Below are positions 1 through 9,104 of a DNA stretch of 63,688 bases, in pieces. The stretch is from an uncultured Christensenella sp. (lineage in GTDB: Bacteria; Bacillota; Clostridia; Christensenellales; Pumilibacteraceae). The stretch spans positions 1 through 63,688 of the forward strand of contig CATLGX010000003.1 in the NCBI GenBank assembly GCA_949948785.1. The letters run 5' to 3'. The position numbers and the translations under genes were made by a program. The notes beneath the pieces are model-generated. The model ran no database searches, was not told where the DNA came from, and saw only the letters and a list, made by a program, of their open reading frames with translations. How positions within the stretch are numbered: position 1 is the stretch's first letter; each line of letters starts with the position of its first letter.

Positions 1-247
1 TGCCCTCTTCGGGGAGCGCCGCCGAAATCACCTCCGCCGCGCCGCCGCCGTCCGTAAAATCCGCGCCCGCCGCGCCGTGTATATGCTCGTCGATAAACGC
101 GGGCACGACAAGCGCGCCGCTCGGAAGCGCGACGGCATCGCCGTCGGCGGCAAAGCCGCGGGTAACGCCGTCGAACGCGAGGTCGGCGCGTCGCACTCCC
201 TCGCCTTCTATATAAATATCGACGTTTTTAAAGCAAAGCATAAGCAT
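1..247 (-). CDS. nagA: N-acetylglucosamine-6-phosphate deacetylase, N-terminal part (cut by window edge)
   Basis: Only about the first 82 residues are inside the window. They form the small N-terminal beta region of an amidohydrolase and end in the metal-site motif D-E-H-I-H-G, which is typical of NagA, the cytoplasmic enzyme that deacetylates GlcNAc-6-P to GlcN-6-P. Two in-frame ATG codons (247 and 241) overlap the end of nagB, so the two genes are translationally coupled. The position directly after nagB and downstream of a phosphohexomutase supports the call. The catalytic C-terminal part is not visible, so other amidohydrolases cannot be fully excluded. Confidence 0.82.
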   Translation of the reverse strand, partial: MLMLCFKNVDIYIEGEGVRRADLAFDGVTRGFAADGDAVALPSGALVVPAFIDEHIHGAAGADFTDGGGAAEVISAALPEEG

Positions 248-947
248 CCTCGTCGGCTACTATCACCGCGTCGCCGTGGCGCTGAAGCACGCTCGCGGGA
301 CAAAGCTCGCTGACTTCGCCCTTTACTGCGGCGTAAACCGCTTGCGCCTTGTTCGCGCCGCTCGCGAGAAGAACAATCTTTTTCGCTTGCATGATTTCCG
401 CAATCCCCATGGTAATCGCAAAGCGAGGCACGTCCTCTTTGCGCTCGAAAAGCCGAGCGTTTGCCTCCACGGTGTCTGCCGTAAGTTCTACGACGTGCGT
501 CGCACTGTCGAACGGAGTGTTCGGCTCGTTAAAGCCTATATGCCCGTTACGCCCCAAGCCCAAGACCTGAACCGCGCGCGGCATGGCGGCTATCAGCGCC
601 GAATACCTCGCGCACTCTTTATCGAGGTCGTCCGCATTGCCGTCGGGCAGATGCGTGTTTTTTATATCTATGTCTATATGGTCGAACAGCTTATCGCGCA
701 TAAAAGAGACATAGCTGTCGGGGCTGTCCGCGCCCAAGGACACGTACTCGTCGAGATTGAGCGTGCTTACGTTTTTAAACGAAACGCCTTCGCGGCACGC
801 CTTAATCAATAGGTCGTACATGCCGACGGGCGTGCTTCCCGTAGCAAGACCGAGAACGGCTTTCGCGTTTTTCTTGATTTCGCCGATTACTATTTCCGCG
901 CCGACCGCGCTCAGCTCCTCGTAATTTTTAACTTTTATTACTTTCAT
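228..947 (-). CDS. nagB: Glucosamine-6-phosphate deaminase
   Basis: A 239-residue protein converting glucosamine-6-phosphate to fructose-6-phosphate plus ammonia in the cytoplasm. The phosphate loop L-A-T-G-S-T-P lies near residues 34-40, the catalytic N-L-D-E-Y motif has D66, and the second active-site stretch reads G-R-N-G-H-I-G-F-N-E-P; asparagine in place of aspartate there is also known from Bacillus-type NagB. Length matches the short Bacillota form. It follows the phosphohexomutase by 17 bp and overlaps the nagA start, giving the last steps of an amino-sugar catabolic operon. Confidence 0.95.
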   Translation of the reverse strand: MKVIKVKNYEELSAVGAEIVIGEIKKNAKAVLGLATGSTPVGMYDLLIKACREGVSFKNVSTLNLDEYVSLGADSPDSYVSFMRDKLFDHIDIDIKNTHLPDGNADDLDKECARYSALIAAMPRAVQVLGLGRNGHIGFNEPNTPFDSATHVVELTADTVEANARLFERKEDVPRFAITMGIAEIMQAKKIVLLASGANKAQAVYAAVKGEVSELCPASVLQRHGDAVIVADEDAYALL

Positions 948-964
948 CTTAAGCCTCGCTTTTA

Positions 965-2347
965 CTATCCGACGATAAAATTATGAAGTATGTCGCTGTT
1001 TGCGGCGGCGTCCGCCGCTTCGCATTCGACAAACGTGCGCACGACAGGCTCCGTGCCCGACTTGCGTATGAGCGCCCAGCCTCCGCCGTCGAAGTAAAAT
1101 TTTATATTGCCCGAAAATTCTTCTTTCCGCACGACTTCGAGCGTAAACGCGGGGTCGCCGTCGGGAATGACGACTTCGCCGCCGTCGAAGCGTATTTCGT
1201 CCTCGACCGAGATAAAACGGTAATCTGCGTAATCGCAAACCTCTTTGACTATTTCCGACACGGGCTTATTCATTACGGCGACAGCTTCGGTGAACAGCAT
1301 GGACGAAAAAACGCTGTCCTTGCCGTAAATGTATCCGCGCACGGTAAGTCCGCCGCTGCTCTCGCCGCCGACAAGCGCGTCGGTCTCGCGCATTTTCGCC
1401 GAAATGTTTTTAAAGCCGACGTCCACCTCGTGGCACTTAAATCCGGCGCGTTCCGCTATCTTGTCCACAAGCACGGTAGTCGCGCAGTTTTTTACTATAT
1501 CGCCTTTCATGCCTCGGTATGCGAGAAGATAGTAATACACTGCGGCGAGTATGTAATTGTTGGAAACGTAATCGCCCTTTTCGTCGAGCACGCCCAGCCT
1601 GTCGCTGTCGCTGTCCGTCGCCATGGCAAAATCGTAACCGCCCGAAACCACCTTATCTCTCAGCGGACGCATGGCCGCTTCCGTCGGATTCGGCGGCGCG
1701 AAATTAAAGAACGCGTCGTGTTTTTTATGCAGAATTTTGTAGTTGCGTATCCCCGCTTTTTTAAACATCGGCTCCAAACAGCGCGCGCCCACGCCCGAAA
1801 GATTGTCGTACAGAATTTTTACGCCGCTCTTTTCAAGCTCGGGCGAAAGGAAGCTCTTGATGTTGTCGAGATACGCGCGCTTATTGCAGTAATCGACTAC
1901 AAGCCCCGCCGCACGCGCGTCCGCAAGACTCATGTGCTTGGGGCTTTCTGCGTTGGCGGCTAGCTCGAGCGCGGAAGTAATATCCACCCCCGCGTCCGCG
2001 CCGCCCGCGACAAACAGTTTTACGCCATTAAAGTAGTACGGGTTGTGGCTCGCCGTAATCATGAAACCGTAATCGAGCTTTTCGTCGCGCACCGCAGTCA
2101 TCACTGCGGGCGACGGCATAGGTTCGGTGTACAGCAGACACTTTACGCCGTTTGCGGCGAGCGTTTCCGCTATCCAGCCCGCAAAATAATCCGAGCCGAA
2201 ACGGTAGTCGTAGCCGACGACCGCCTCCGCTTTTTCGCCGCGCTCTTTTATCATGCGGCAAAGCCCCTGCGCTATTGCTTTTACGTTTTCGCGGTTGAAG
2301 TCGTCGCCGATAACGCCCCTGAATCCGCCCGTTCCGAATTTAATCAT
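965..2347 (-). CDS. Phosphohexomutase (alpha-D-phosphohexomutase superfamily)
   Basis: A 460-residue enzyme interconverting sugar 1- and 6-phosphates. All four superfamily elements are visible: the phosphoserine loop T-A-S-H-N-P with S100, the metal loop D-S-D-S-D-R (residues 245-250), the sugar-specificity loop G-G-E-S-S-G-G near 318, and the C-terminal phosphate loop R-K-S-G-T-E-P near 430. Substrate (glucose, mannose, glucosamine or N-acetylglucosamine phosphate) cannot be read from motifs alone. Between an Ig/GLUG lipoprotein gene (45 bp) and nagB (17 bp), the context favours making GlcNAc-6-P from a GlcNAc-1-P released by the nearby phosphorylase; that is inference. Confidence 0.88.
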   Translation of the reverse strand: MIKFGTGGFRGVIGDDFNRENVKAIAQGLCRMIKERGEKAEAVVGYDYRFGSDYFAGWIAETLAANGVKCLLYTEPMPSPAVMTAVRDEKLDYGFMITASHNPYYFNGVKLFVAGGADAGVDITSALELAANAESPKHMSLADARAAGLVVDYCNKRAYLDNIKSFLSPELEKSGVKILYDNLSGVGARCLEPMFKKAGIRNYKILHKKHDAFFNFAPPNPTEAAMRPLRDKVVSGGYDFAMATDSDSDRLGVLDEKGDYVSNNYILAAVYYYLLAYRGMKGDIVKNCATTVLVDKIAERAGFKCHEVDVGFKNISAKMRETDALVGGESSGGLTVRGYIYGKDSVFSSMLFTEAVAVMNKPVSEIVKEVCDYADYRFISVEDEIRFDGGEVVIPDGDPAFTLEVVRKEEFSGNIKFYFDGGGWALIRKSGTEPVVRTFVECEAADAAANSDILHNFIVG

Positions 2348-2392
2348 AGTTTTTCCGTAATACCCCGTTGCAGAAATGCGTTTTGTTTTTGC

Positions 2393-5371
2393 CTATGCGT
2401 TCGTATCGACAGGCGCGTTGCCCTCGACAACGCCGTTGAGGTTGCCTTCCGTAACTCCGTCCTCGCCCTCGTACTTACCGTTCAATTGGGTAAACTTGGC
2501 AACGGCGGACGTGCAGTTTTGCACCGTGCCGTTATTTATCGCGGCAAACGCCGCCGCCGCGCCCCAGTTGCTTCTTATAGAGCACGTGTCGTCAATCGTA
2601 ACGTCGTATATCTTGCCCTTATTTAACGTCGATATAAAAGAATGATAATTACAGGCGCTTGCGATATAGTTGCTGAGCGTAAAGTTCCCGACTTCGCCGT
2701 CCGCGCCTATAAACGCGAAAAGCGAATACCCGAAGAACTGCGCGTTCCAACCCGTTTCGTACGTCGTGCGCCAACCGCTTATAGTGTGTCCGCCGCCGTC
2801 GAACTTGCCCGTAAACGCAGTCGTTTCCGCGGCTTCGGTATCTATGACCGTACTTTCGCCTACGACCTTTGATACAACGGAGCTTATCTTGTGCGACGTG
2901 TAGTTAAAGTCGAGGTCGTTGGCGAGAATGTAATATCCCGAAAGATTGTCGTTCATCGCGTCGAACTGCTCGACAGTACTTATTTCCTGCCATACGGCGA
3001 CGTTTTGAATATCAGAGGAAACAACGGCGCCGTCCGTATACGTCAGCGAGATATTGTTTAACCCGGCTTTGACCGCGCTTATAACAAGCCCCGCGTCGCC
3101 CTTTTCTATCTGTTTGGAACTGCCGTCGCTGTAACCGACGGTAATATCGTAATACTCGAAAATATCGAAGTCCGCGCCCGGCGCGACGACTATTTTAGTA
3201 CCCGGCGTTTTCTCGACGGCGGAAACGGAAGACGCGACCATTCCCGAAACTTCGATAACCGTAACTTCTATCGTAACGAATTGCTCCGCGCCCTCGCCGT
3301 AGAAGAACTTGACATTCTGCTTTGCGCCGATTTCCGCGGTATTGTCGAAACCCTCCGTCCTGACGGGGGTTACGGACTGTTTGCTTCCGTCCGAATAAGT
3401 AACTTCGAGCGACACATTATTCAGCGCGATATTCGTATTCTGCATGACGGATAAAGGTTCGCCCTTGTACTCGGCGCCTACGGAGTACGGCTCGCCCACC
3501 GTGATTTCTTTTATCGCGCCGATAAACAAACCGGTCGCCGCCGACTTTACGCCGAGACTGAACCTGTCGCCCGCTTCCAGTCTGTCGGTAACATTGAGTT
3601 TGACGGTGTAAGCGTAGGACTGTTCGTCGTAACTCACATATCCAATCAAATCCTCGACAGCCGTGCCGTTCACCCACGTTATAAACGACACCTCGCCCAC
3701 AGTCTTTTGATAAACCTTGATTTCGGCGGTTATATCGTCGCTTCCCGCTTCGTACATGGTCGTCGGCATCGAAATAACTTTTTTGTAGCTGTCGTTGCCG
3801 TAAACCGTGCCCATCGCGTCGACGTAGAACCAGCCCTCTCCGAGTTTATCGGTCAAATCGCTCTTGCTGCCGACGAACACGTTTTCCGCCGACGCATCCG
3901 CGTCGCTTTCATACGCGCCGCCCGCAATATCGAAACCGCCGTAGCCGCTTTCGCCGCGTGTAATATTACACACGACGTTTTGCACCGTGCCGCTGTTATA
4001 CGCGACAATGCCGCCGCCCGAATAGTTGGCATAGAGCGTGCAGTCGTCCTCGACGACGACGTTTCTGACCGTGCCGAGATTGACACCCGCCACTATTCCG
4101 CACAGCTTGCCGCCCTTAATCGCGGTGTTGCGCAGAGTAACGTTCTCCACGCGCCCCTCACTGCCTATATAAGCGAAAAGCCCCATGTAATACGCCTCGG
4201 GTTTCCAATAAGCGCCTATGTCGCGAACATATCCCGAAATCGCATATCCGTTGCCGTCCAAAGACCCCGTAAACGCCGCGCCGCCCGTCTCGCCTTGGGG
4301 AATCGGGTCGCCCTCCTCGGGATAAGTCCAGGCGGTATGCCCGTCCTTGTCAAACGTATATGCGCGCTCGTCGGCGAATCCGCTCGCCGCCTTAACGGGC
4401 GCCGCGCCTATCATGACGTCTTTTTCGCCTTCGAGAACTATGTCGTTGGCGAGCACGTAGCTTGCCGAAAGGTCGTCGTTTATGGACATGAAATCGGCTT
4501 CGGTGCGCACAAAATACGCCGCGTTAACTCTGACGAACGAAACGTTGTTCTGCGCGTCGATAATTTTCAACAGCCGACTTCCCGACCCGTTAAACGACAC
4601 GTAAGAACTGCCGTTTTCCGTTTTGACTTCGACGGGCGCGCCTTTCATATCGACTGCCGTAACCTCGCCGTCCGCTATTTTGTAGCTCGGCGAAACCGCG
4701 GTCTTGTCATACTCGTACGTCTTTTTGACAAGCGCGTCGCCTATGTCGTTCTCGTTTCTCTCGCGCACCGTTACGACGAATGTCGTCTTAAACGGTTCGG
4801 CAATACCGTCGACGGAATAAGTAAGCTCCACCGTCTTTTCGCCGACGGTAGTGAGGTCGACGTTGCCGACCGTAGGCGTAACGGTTTCCGTCGCGTCGTT
4901 GCTGTACTTCAACTCGACGACAAGTCCCGTCGTGTCGAGCTGCCCGCCATCATGCGTTTCGTCGAGGAAGTATTCCGTCTTTTGAGGATTTGCAACGAGT
5001 CTGAGCTGTTCGGGCACGACCTCTTCCACGACGTATTTTACGCTCGCGAAATCCGAATCTTTGTAGCCGCTTCCTTTTTTGGCGGTCGCTTTAACGTAAA
5101 CGACGTATTCGCCCGCCGCCGTCTCGTTTATCGTGTAGCTCGTTGCGGAAACGGAAACTTCGGCTTTGTCGTTCACCTTGACGGTATAACCGCTCGCGTG
5201 AGCGACCGCGTTCCAAGACACGACGTTTTCAACGACGGAAAGCGAGGGTTTTTGCAATTTTATATCGGGCTTTACGTTTTCGTCGTCGCCGCCGCAACCG
5301 ACAAGCGCGCCCGCCGATAATGCCGATAGCGCGGCGATAACCGCCGCCGCCGCAATTTGACTTTTTTTCAT
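2393..5371 (-). CDS. Large surface lipoprotein with Ig-like and GLUG-type repeats
   Basis: A 992-residue exported protein. The signal peptide ends at a lipobox L-V-G-C (C26), so it is probably a membrane-anchored lipoprotein. After a short fibronectin/Ig-like domain there are two copies of a module: a bacterial Ig-like domain, a D-F-M-S-I-N-D-D-L or Q-F-D-A-M-N-D-N-L segment ending L-A-N-D, and a GLUG-type beta-helix opening F-T-G-x-x-D-G-x-G. The first module covers roughly residues 130-530, the second 640-980. No catalytic motif is seen. Position inside a sugar-import operon suggests a surface glycan-binding or adhesion role. ATG preceded by a GGAGG-like site. Confidence 0.8.
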   Translation of the reverse strand: MKKSQIAAAAVIAALSALSAGALVGCGGDDENVKPDIKLQKPSLSVVENVVSWNAVAHASGYTVKVNDKAEVSVSATSYTINETAAGEYVVYVKATAKKGSGYKDSDFASVKYVVEEVVPEQLRLVANPQKTEYFLDETHDGGQLDTTGLVVELKYSNDATETVTPTVGNVDLTTVGEKTVELTYSVDGIAEPFKTTFVVTVRERNENDIGDALVKKTYEYDKTAVSPSYKIADGEVTAVDMKGAPVEVKTENGSSYVSFNGSGSRLLKIIDAQNNVSFVRVNAAYFVRTEADFMSINDDLSASYVLANDIVLEGEKDVMIGAAPVKAASGFADERAYTFDKDGHTAWTYPEEGDPIPQGETGGAAFTGSLDGNGYAISGYVRDIGAYWKPEAYYMGLFAYIGSEGRVENVTLRNTAIKGGKLCGIVAGVNLGTVRNVVVEDDCTLYANYSGGGIVAYNSGTVQNVVCNITRGESGYGGFDIAGGAYESDADASAENVFVGSKSDLTDKLGEGWFYVDAMGTVYGNDSYKKVISMPTTMYEAGSDDITAEIKVYQKTVGEVSFITWVNGTAVEDLIGYVSYDEQSYAYTVKLNVTDRLEAGDRFSLGVKSAATGLFIGAIKEITVGEPYSVGAEYKGEPLSVMQNTNIALNNVSLEVTYSDGSKQSVTPVRTEGFDNTAEIGAKQNVKFFYGEGAEQFVTIEVTVIEVSGMVASSVSAVEKTPGTKIVVAPGADFDIFEYYDITVGYSDGSSKQIEKGDAGLVISAVKAGLNNISLTYTDGAVVSSDIQNVAVWQEISTVEQFDAMNDNLSGYYILANDLDFNYTSHKISSVVSKVVGESTVIDTEAAETTAFTGKFDGGGHTISGWRTTYETGWNAQFFGYSLFAFIGADGEVGNFTLSNYIASACNYHSFISTLNKGKIYDVTIDDTCSIRSNWGAAAAFAAINNGTVQNCTSAVAKFTQLNGKYEGEDGVTEGNLNGVVEGNAPVDTNA

Positions 5372-5419
5372 GATTTACCTCCCCAAAGGGTTAATTTACA
5401 TAGATTCGCGCGTCCGCTC

Positions 5420-6571
5420 TCACGCCCCGTGAACGGATACGAGACAGTCCTTGACCGCTTTGTATATCGCGCCGCGAACAGTCGCGTCCGAACCGAGAAG
5501 AGACGGATATACACGCGCGCCCGTAAGCGACTTGCTCAGTTCGCCGTTCAGCGCCGCTATATATTCGTCGCCGAACTTGATGACGCCGCCCGTCAAAACT
5601 ATCGTCGAAATATCCAGCACTTCCACGATGTCGCACAGTTTCTCGCCGAGACACACCGCCGTTTCGAGCACATATTTTTTCGCGTCGGGGTCGGCGTTAT
5701 ATCGCGAAACAGCGTCTTCGAGCGTTTTCACCCCAAGCTCGTCGCGTATGACGCGGAGCGAGACAAACTCGTCGATAACGGCGGACTTGCCCTTAAAGCT
5801 CGTGTGCATAAGTCCGAACTCGCCCGCAAACCCGCGGCTTCCCGTATACAGCTTGTTGCCGAACACCAGCGCGCCGCCGATGCCCTCGTCCACGTGAATA
5901 ATCATTCCGTCGTTGACGTCCTTCAAAAGCCCGTAGGCAATCTCGCCGACGGCGGCGAGATTGACGTCGTTTTCGAGCACGACGGGCACGCCGAACTGCC
6001 GCTCGAAAAGGTTTACTATAAAGTTCTTTTCGGAAAAGAACTCGCCCGAGAACTGTTTGGAAAGTTGCAGTTCGCCCGACGTCATATCTACTCGTCCGGG
6101 CATTGAAAACACTATCCGAAGCAACGGTATATCGCGGTATTTTTCACTGCCGAGCGCATTTTTGAGCGCCAGCGCCAACTCGTACAGCATTGCCACATCG
6201 TACTTTTCGACGCGGGTCTCCACGGATTCGGTTATGCGCGATTTCATGTCGCTCACGACTATTCGCGCTACGTAGTCCGAAAGAGATATCACCGCGACGC
6301 AGCCGAAATTCTCGTTGACCGTCCAGTACTTCGGCCGCCGCCCCGTCGGCGCACGGCGCGTCGACGCTTCATGCTCGCACTCTTTTATGTACTCTTTGTT
6401 TCGCAGTTCGTCGATAATGGCTGACATCGCCGCATTGGACAGATTAAGCTGCGTCGCAAGCGCCGTCGCCGTGCAACTGCCGTTATCCAAAAGGCTTTGC
6501 ATGACGAGACGGTTATTGAGATAACGCGCATAGCTCTGCGTTTTTCCCGTATCGAGTTTTAAATCTTCCAT
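5420..6571 (-). CDS. ROK-family transcriptional regulator
   Basis: A 383-residue protein with an N-terminal winged helix (about residues 15-80, including L-N-L-S-N-A-A-M-S) and a C-terminal ROK sugar-kinase-like domain with E-N-D-V-N-L-A-A-V-G-E and a glycine-rich G-I-G-G-A stretch. The usual zinc motif C-x-C-G-x-x-G-C after A-G-E-F-G is absent, and the phosphate-binding G-T-G-I-G is altered to D-E-G-I-G, so kinase activity is unlikely. It probably senses a sugar or sugar phosphate and controls this operon and the divergent genes. The start codon directly follows the stop of the GLUG protein, and its ribosome site is a GAGGAGGAG inside that gene. Confidence 0.88.
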   Translation of the reverse strand: MEDLKLDTGKTQSYARYLNNRLVMQSLLDNGSCTATALATQLNLSNAAMSAIIDELRNKEYIKECEHEASTRRAPTGRRPKYWTVNENFGCVAVISLSDYVARIVVSDMKSRITESVETRVEKYDVAMLYELALALKNALGSEKYRDIPLLRIVFSMPGRVDMTSGELQLSKQFSGEFFSEKNFIVNLFERQFGVPVVLENDVNLAAVGEIAYGLLKDVNDGMIIHVDEGIGGALVFGNKLYTGSRGFAGEFGLMHTSFKGKSAVIDEFVSLRVIRDELGVKTLEDAVSRYNADPDAKKYVLETAVCLGEKLCDIVEVLDISTIVLTGGVIKFGDEYIAALNGELSKSLTGARVYPSLLGSDATVRGAIYKAVKDCLVSVHGA

Positions 6572-8206
6572 CTAATTCTCCTCCTCGACCGTTACTGCGG
6601 TCGGCAAAACGGGAAGTCTCCCGTCCTCGGTTATCCATTCGGTCCAAGCGGAAAAATCGCCGTTTTGCGCGAGCACGTCCGCGTTTGACGAAGTTACGGC
6701 GTTACCTATTATTTCGCCCAGATTCTCGCCGCAGAACGGAACCGACCCTACGGCATAACAGTTTTTGATTACGCCGGTATTCTCGCCGCAGAACGCGCCG
6801 TACTTGGTGCCGCTCGCGTTTATCGAACCGATGGAATAGCAGTTTTCCACCGTTCCGAAATTGCGCCCGACAAACGCGCCGCATTTATCCGCGCCGTCTT
6901 GAACAAGTTTTACATCCGACGAACAGTTGCGCACGACGCCGTTGTTTACGCCGACGAGCGTTCCCGAAAACGACTTTGCGTAAAGCGGAGTTTCTTCCGC
7001 GCCCTTGACGTTGAGATTGATAATTGTCGAGCTTGACGTAACAAACCCGAACAGCCCGCCGTTGTACGCGAGTTCGTCAGTTCTGTTCATCCACAAGCCC
7101 GAAATCGTATGTCCGTTGCCGTCGAACGTACCCGAGAAAGCGTCGCGCAACGCAGTGCCGTCGGTTACGTCGTGATAGATTCCGATGGGCGTCCACCCTT
7201 CCGCAAACCGCGAAAGATATTGGGTAAGGTCGATGTCGTTTGCGAGCACGTAGTGCAACGAAAGCGCCGAATTGTCCGCGCCCGACGATTTGATATTAGC
7301 AAGGTCTTCCGCCGTACGCACGAAAACGGCGGCTGTTATTTTTACCGAAACGGCGTTTCTCGCAGTGTAAACACGCATTATGCTCTCGCCCATGACAAGC
7401 CGCGAAAATGCCGACGGCAAGACTTTAACGACGCGCTCAGCCTCGGCGTAGCTCCACTCTTCCGCGCCGAGCATGCGCCCCGCCACGGAAACGCCTTTTA
7501 CGCCGAGCGCTTCCGCCGCCGTATCGCCGCCGAAGTCGAGCGTTATTTCGAGCGTGCCGCCCTTGCCGTATTCGACGAACGCTTTGTCCGTATCGGATTT
7601 AACGTGCGCGCCGACAGACGTTTTAAACGTGCGTTCGGCAGTCTCGCCTTTGGCGGAGGCGACGACGGTAAACTCCGTTCCGTCCTCCACAAGTCCGCCG
7701 AAACGTACTACGCCCGTAACGCCGTCTATCGAAATACCGTCGACGGGGGTTTTGAGCGAATACGCAATCGAGTAAACTGGCACGGAAGCCGCGACTACGC
7801 TCTCGCCGTTGATAATATAATCGGAAAGATTTTCAAACGCTATTACGGGCGTTACGGTCGGCACGCGCACGGTGCATACCGCCGTCGCAACGACTTTACC
7901 GTTCTTTACCGCGCCCACCAAAACCTGCGCTCCGTCTCTCGCGTCCTCGCCAATCGAAAACACGCCCTTGGAAGAGACTGTTACGCCGCTCGGCGCGTCG
8001 CCTATTATCTTGTACGTTACGCCGCCGCTCGCTTTTACCGCGTCGCCGTGCCGCACCGTGTATTCCGCCGCCGTAAACGCGGGCGGGGCTTGCCTGTCAG
8101 GCTCGGACGGAAGCAGTACAAACAGCAGTGTCAATCCGAGCGCGACAGCGGCAACTGCCGCCGCGCAGATAAATATAATATTTCTTTTCTTTTTGCTTAA
8201 CGCCAT
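6572..8206 (-). CDS. Membrane-anchored GLUG-repeat protein
   Basis: A 544-residue protein starting with a lysine-rich cytoplasmic tip and one hydrophobic segment (about 10-32) with no lipobox, so it is a signal-anchor or secreted protein. Residues 35-200 look like beta-rich cadherin/Ig-type domains. From about 300 on it has the segment D-L-A-N-I-K ending L-A-N-D-I-D-L, then F-S-G-T-F-D-G-N-G-H and a series of short G-x-x-x-G-x-N-x-G-x-V-x-N-C-x-S units, the GLUG repeat of a beta helix. Its C-terminal half resembles the modules of the 992-residue lipoprotein encoded downstream. Likely a surface partner of the sugar importer; function unknown. Confidence 0.75.
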   Translation of the reverse strand: MALSKKKRNIIFICAAAVAAVALGLTLLFVLLPSEPDRQAPPAFTAAEYTVRHGDAVKASGGVTYKIIGDAPSGVTVSSKGVFSIGEDARDGAQVLVGAVKNGKVVATAVCTVRVPTVTPVIAFENLSDYIINGESVVAASVPVYSIAYSLKTPVDGISIDGVTGVVRFGGLVEDGTEFTVVASAKGETAERTFKTSVGAHVKSDTDKAFVEYGKGGTLEITLDFGGDTAAEALGVKGVSVAGRMLGAEEWSYAEAERVVKVLPSAFSRLVMGESIMRVYTARNAVSVKITAAVFVRTAEDLANIKSSGADNSALSLHYVLANDIDLTQYLSRFAEGWTPIGIYHDVTDGTALRDAFSGTFDGNGHTISGLWMNRTDELAYNGGLFGFVTSSSTIINLNVKGAEETPLYAKSFSGTLVGVNNGVVRNCSSDVKLVQDGADKCGAFVGRNFGTVENCYSIGSINASGTKYGAFCGENTGVIKNCYAVGSVPFCGENLGEIIGNAVTSSNADVLAQNGDFSAWTEWITEDGRLPVLPTAVTVEEEN

Positions 8207-8219
8207 ATAACGCCGCCTC

Positions 8220-9095
8220 CTATCCTTTCAGTCCGCCCGCGACGGTGTTGCGAATAATGGTCTTTTGGAAACATGCGAACAGCACGATTATCGGTATGAC
8301 GGCAACCATGACCGCCGAAAACACGAGCGGATACTGTCCCGACGCATTGGCTTGCAAGCTCTGCAAACCGACGGCAAGCGTCGGCGTGCTCGGCATGAAA
8401 AGCCGCGGAGTGGAATAGTCGTTCCACAAAACAATCGCTTGAAGTATGCAAATGGAAATTATAGTGCCGCGCGCAAGCGGGAACATTATGCGGAACATAA
8501 TTCTGAACCGACCCGCGCCGTCTATTTGCGCCGCTTCGGCGTAACTCCACGAAATTGTAGTAAACGAGCTGTGCAACATGATAAAGTTGAAGCCGAAACA
8601 GCCCGAATACAGAAACATAACGCCGACTATCGAATCATTCATGCGGAAAGTTTCGAGCATTTCCACCTGCGCGGGCAATGTTCCGACAATGGGCACTACC
8701 ATTGTGAATATCGCAACGGCGAGAATAGCTCTACGTCCGGGGAATCGGTACTTTGCGACGACGTACGCCGCTATGGTCGAAAGCCCCACGCTTATGAACG
8801 TGCCGAGAAGAGTTGTTATAACGCTCATGCCGAGCATGCTCATTATCGTGTGCCCTTCCACTTCCATTTTCATAACGTCGGAAATATTGGTAAACGTCCA
8901 TTCCGTCGGGAAGCCGAAAATATTGCCCTCGTTAAATTCGCCTATGCTCTTAAACGAGCTTATAAACATCCACAGAAAAGGGATTATAAGCGACACGGCG
9001 TAAGCCGCAAACAACAGAAGCATTATCGGCTTTACCGTCTTATATACCGAAAACCTGCTCTTGGAGCGGTAACGTCTTTTCATCGAATTTCCCAT
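8220..9095 (-). CDS. Carbohydrate ABC transporter permease (MalG/UgpE type)
   Basis: A 291-residue inner-membrane permease with about six transmembrane segments; the first is at roughly 20-42. The cytoplasmic loop that docks the ATPase shows the EAA motif Y-A-E-A-A-Q-I-D-G-A-G near residue 187, as in the CUT1 family. It pairs with the permease gene 9 bp upstream and with the divergent binding protein. No ATPase gene is present here, which is usual in Bacillota that share one MsmX-like ATPase among several importers. Confidence 0.92.
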   Translation of the reverse strand: MGNSMKRRYRSKSRFSVYKTVKPIMLLLFAAYAVSLIIPFLWMFISSFKSIGEFNEGNIFGFPTEWTFTNISDVMKMEVEGHTIMSMLGMSVITTLLGTFISVGLSTIAAYVVAKYRFPGRRAILAVAIFTMVVPIVGTLPAQVEMLETFRMNDSIVGVMFLYSGCFGFNFIMLHSSFTTISWSYAEAAQIDGAGRFRIMFRIMFPLARGTIISICILQAIVLWNDYSTPRLFMPSTPTLAVGLQSLQANASGQYPLVFSAVMVAVIPIIVLFACFQKTIIRNTVAGGLKG

Positions 9096-9104
9096 TATCC
9101 CCTC

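Noticed and set aside
983..1963. Open frame of 326 codons opposite the phosphohexomutase
   Set aside because: The minus-strand gene has all four mutase motifs; the plus-strand reading is biased in R, A and V with no start signal.
3707..5320. Long open frame (537 codons) on the plus strand opposite the Ig/GLUG lipoprotein
   Set aside because: It is an antisense shadow of a GC-rich gene with a clear signal peptide and domains; its product is arginine/histidine-rich without motifs or a ribosome site. Similar shadows occur opposite many genes (for example 983-1963 and 13759-15207).
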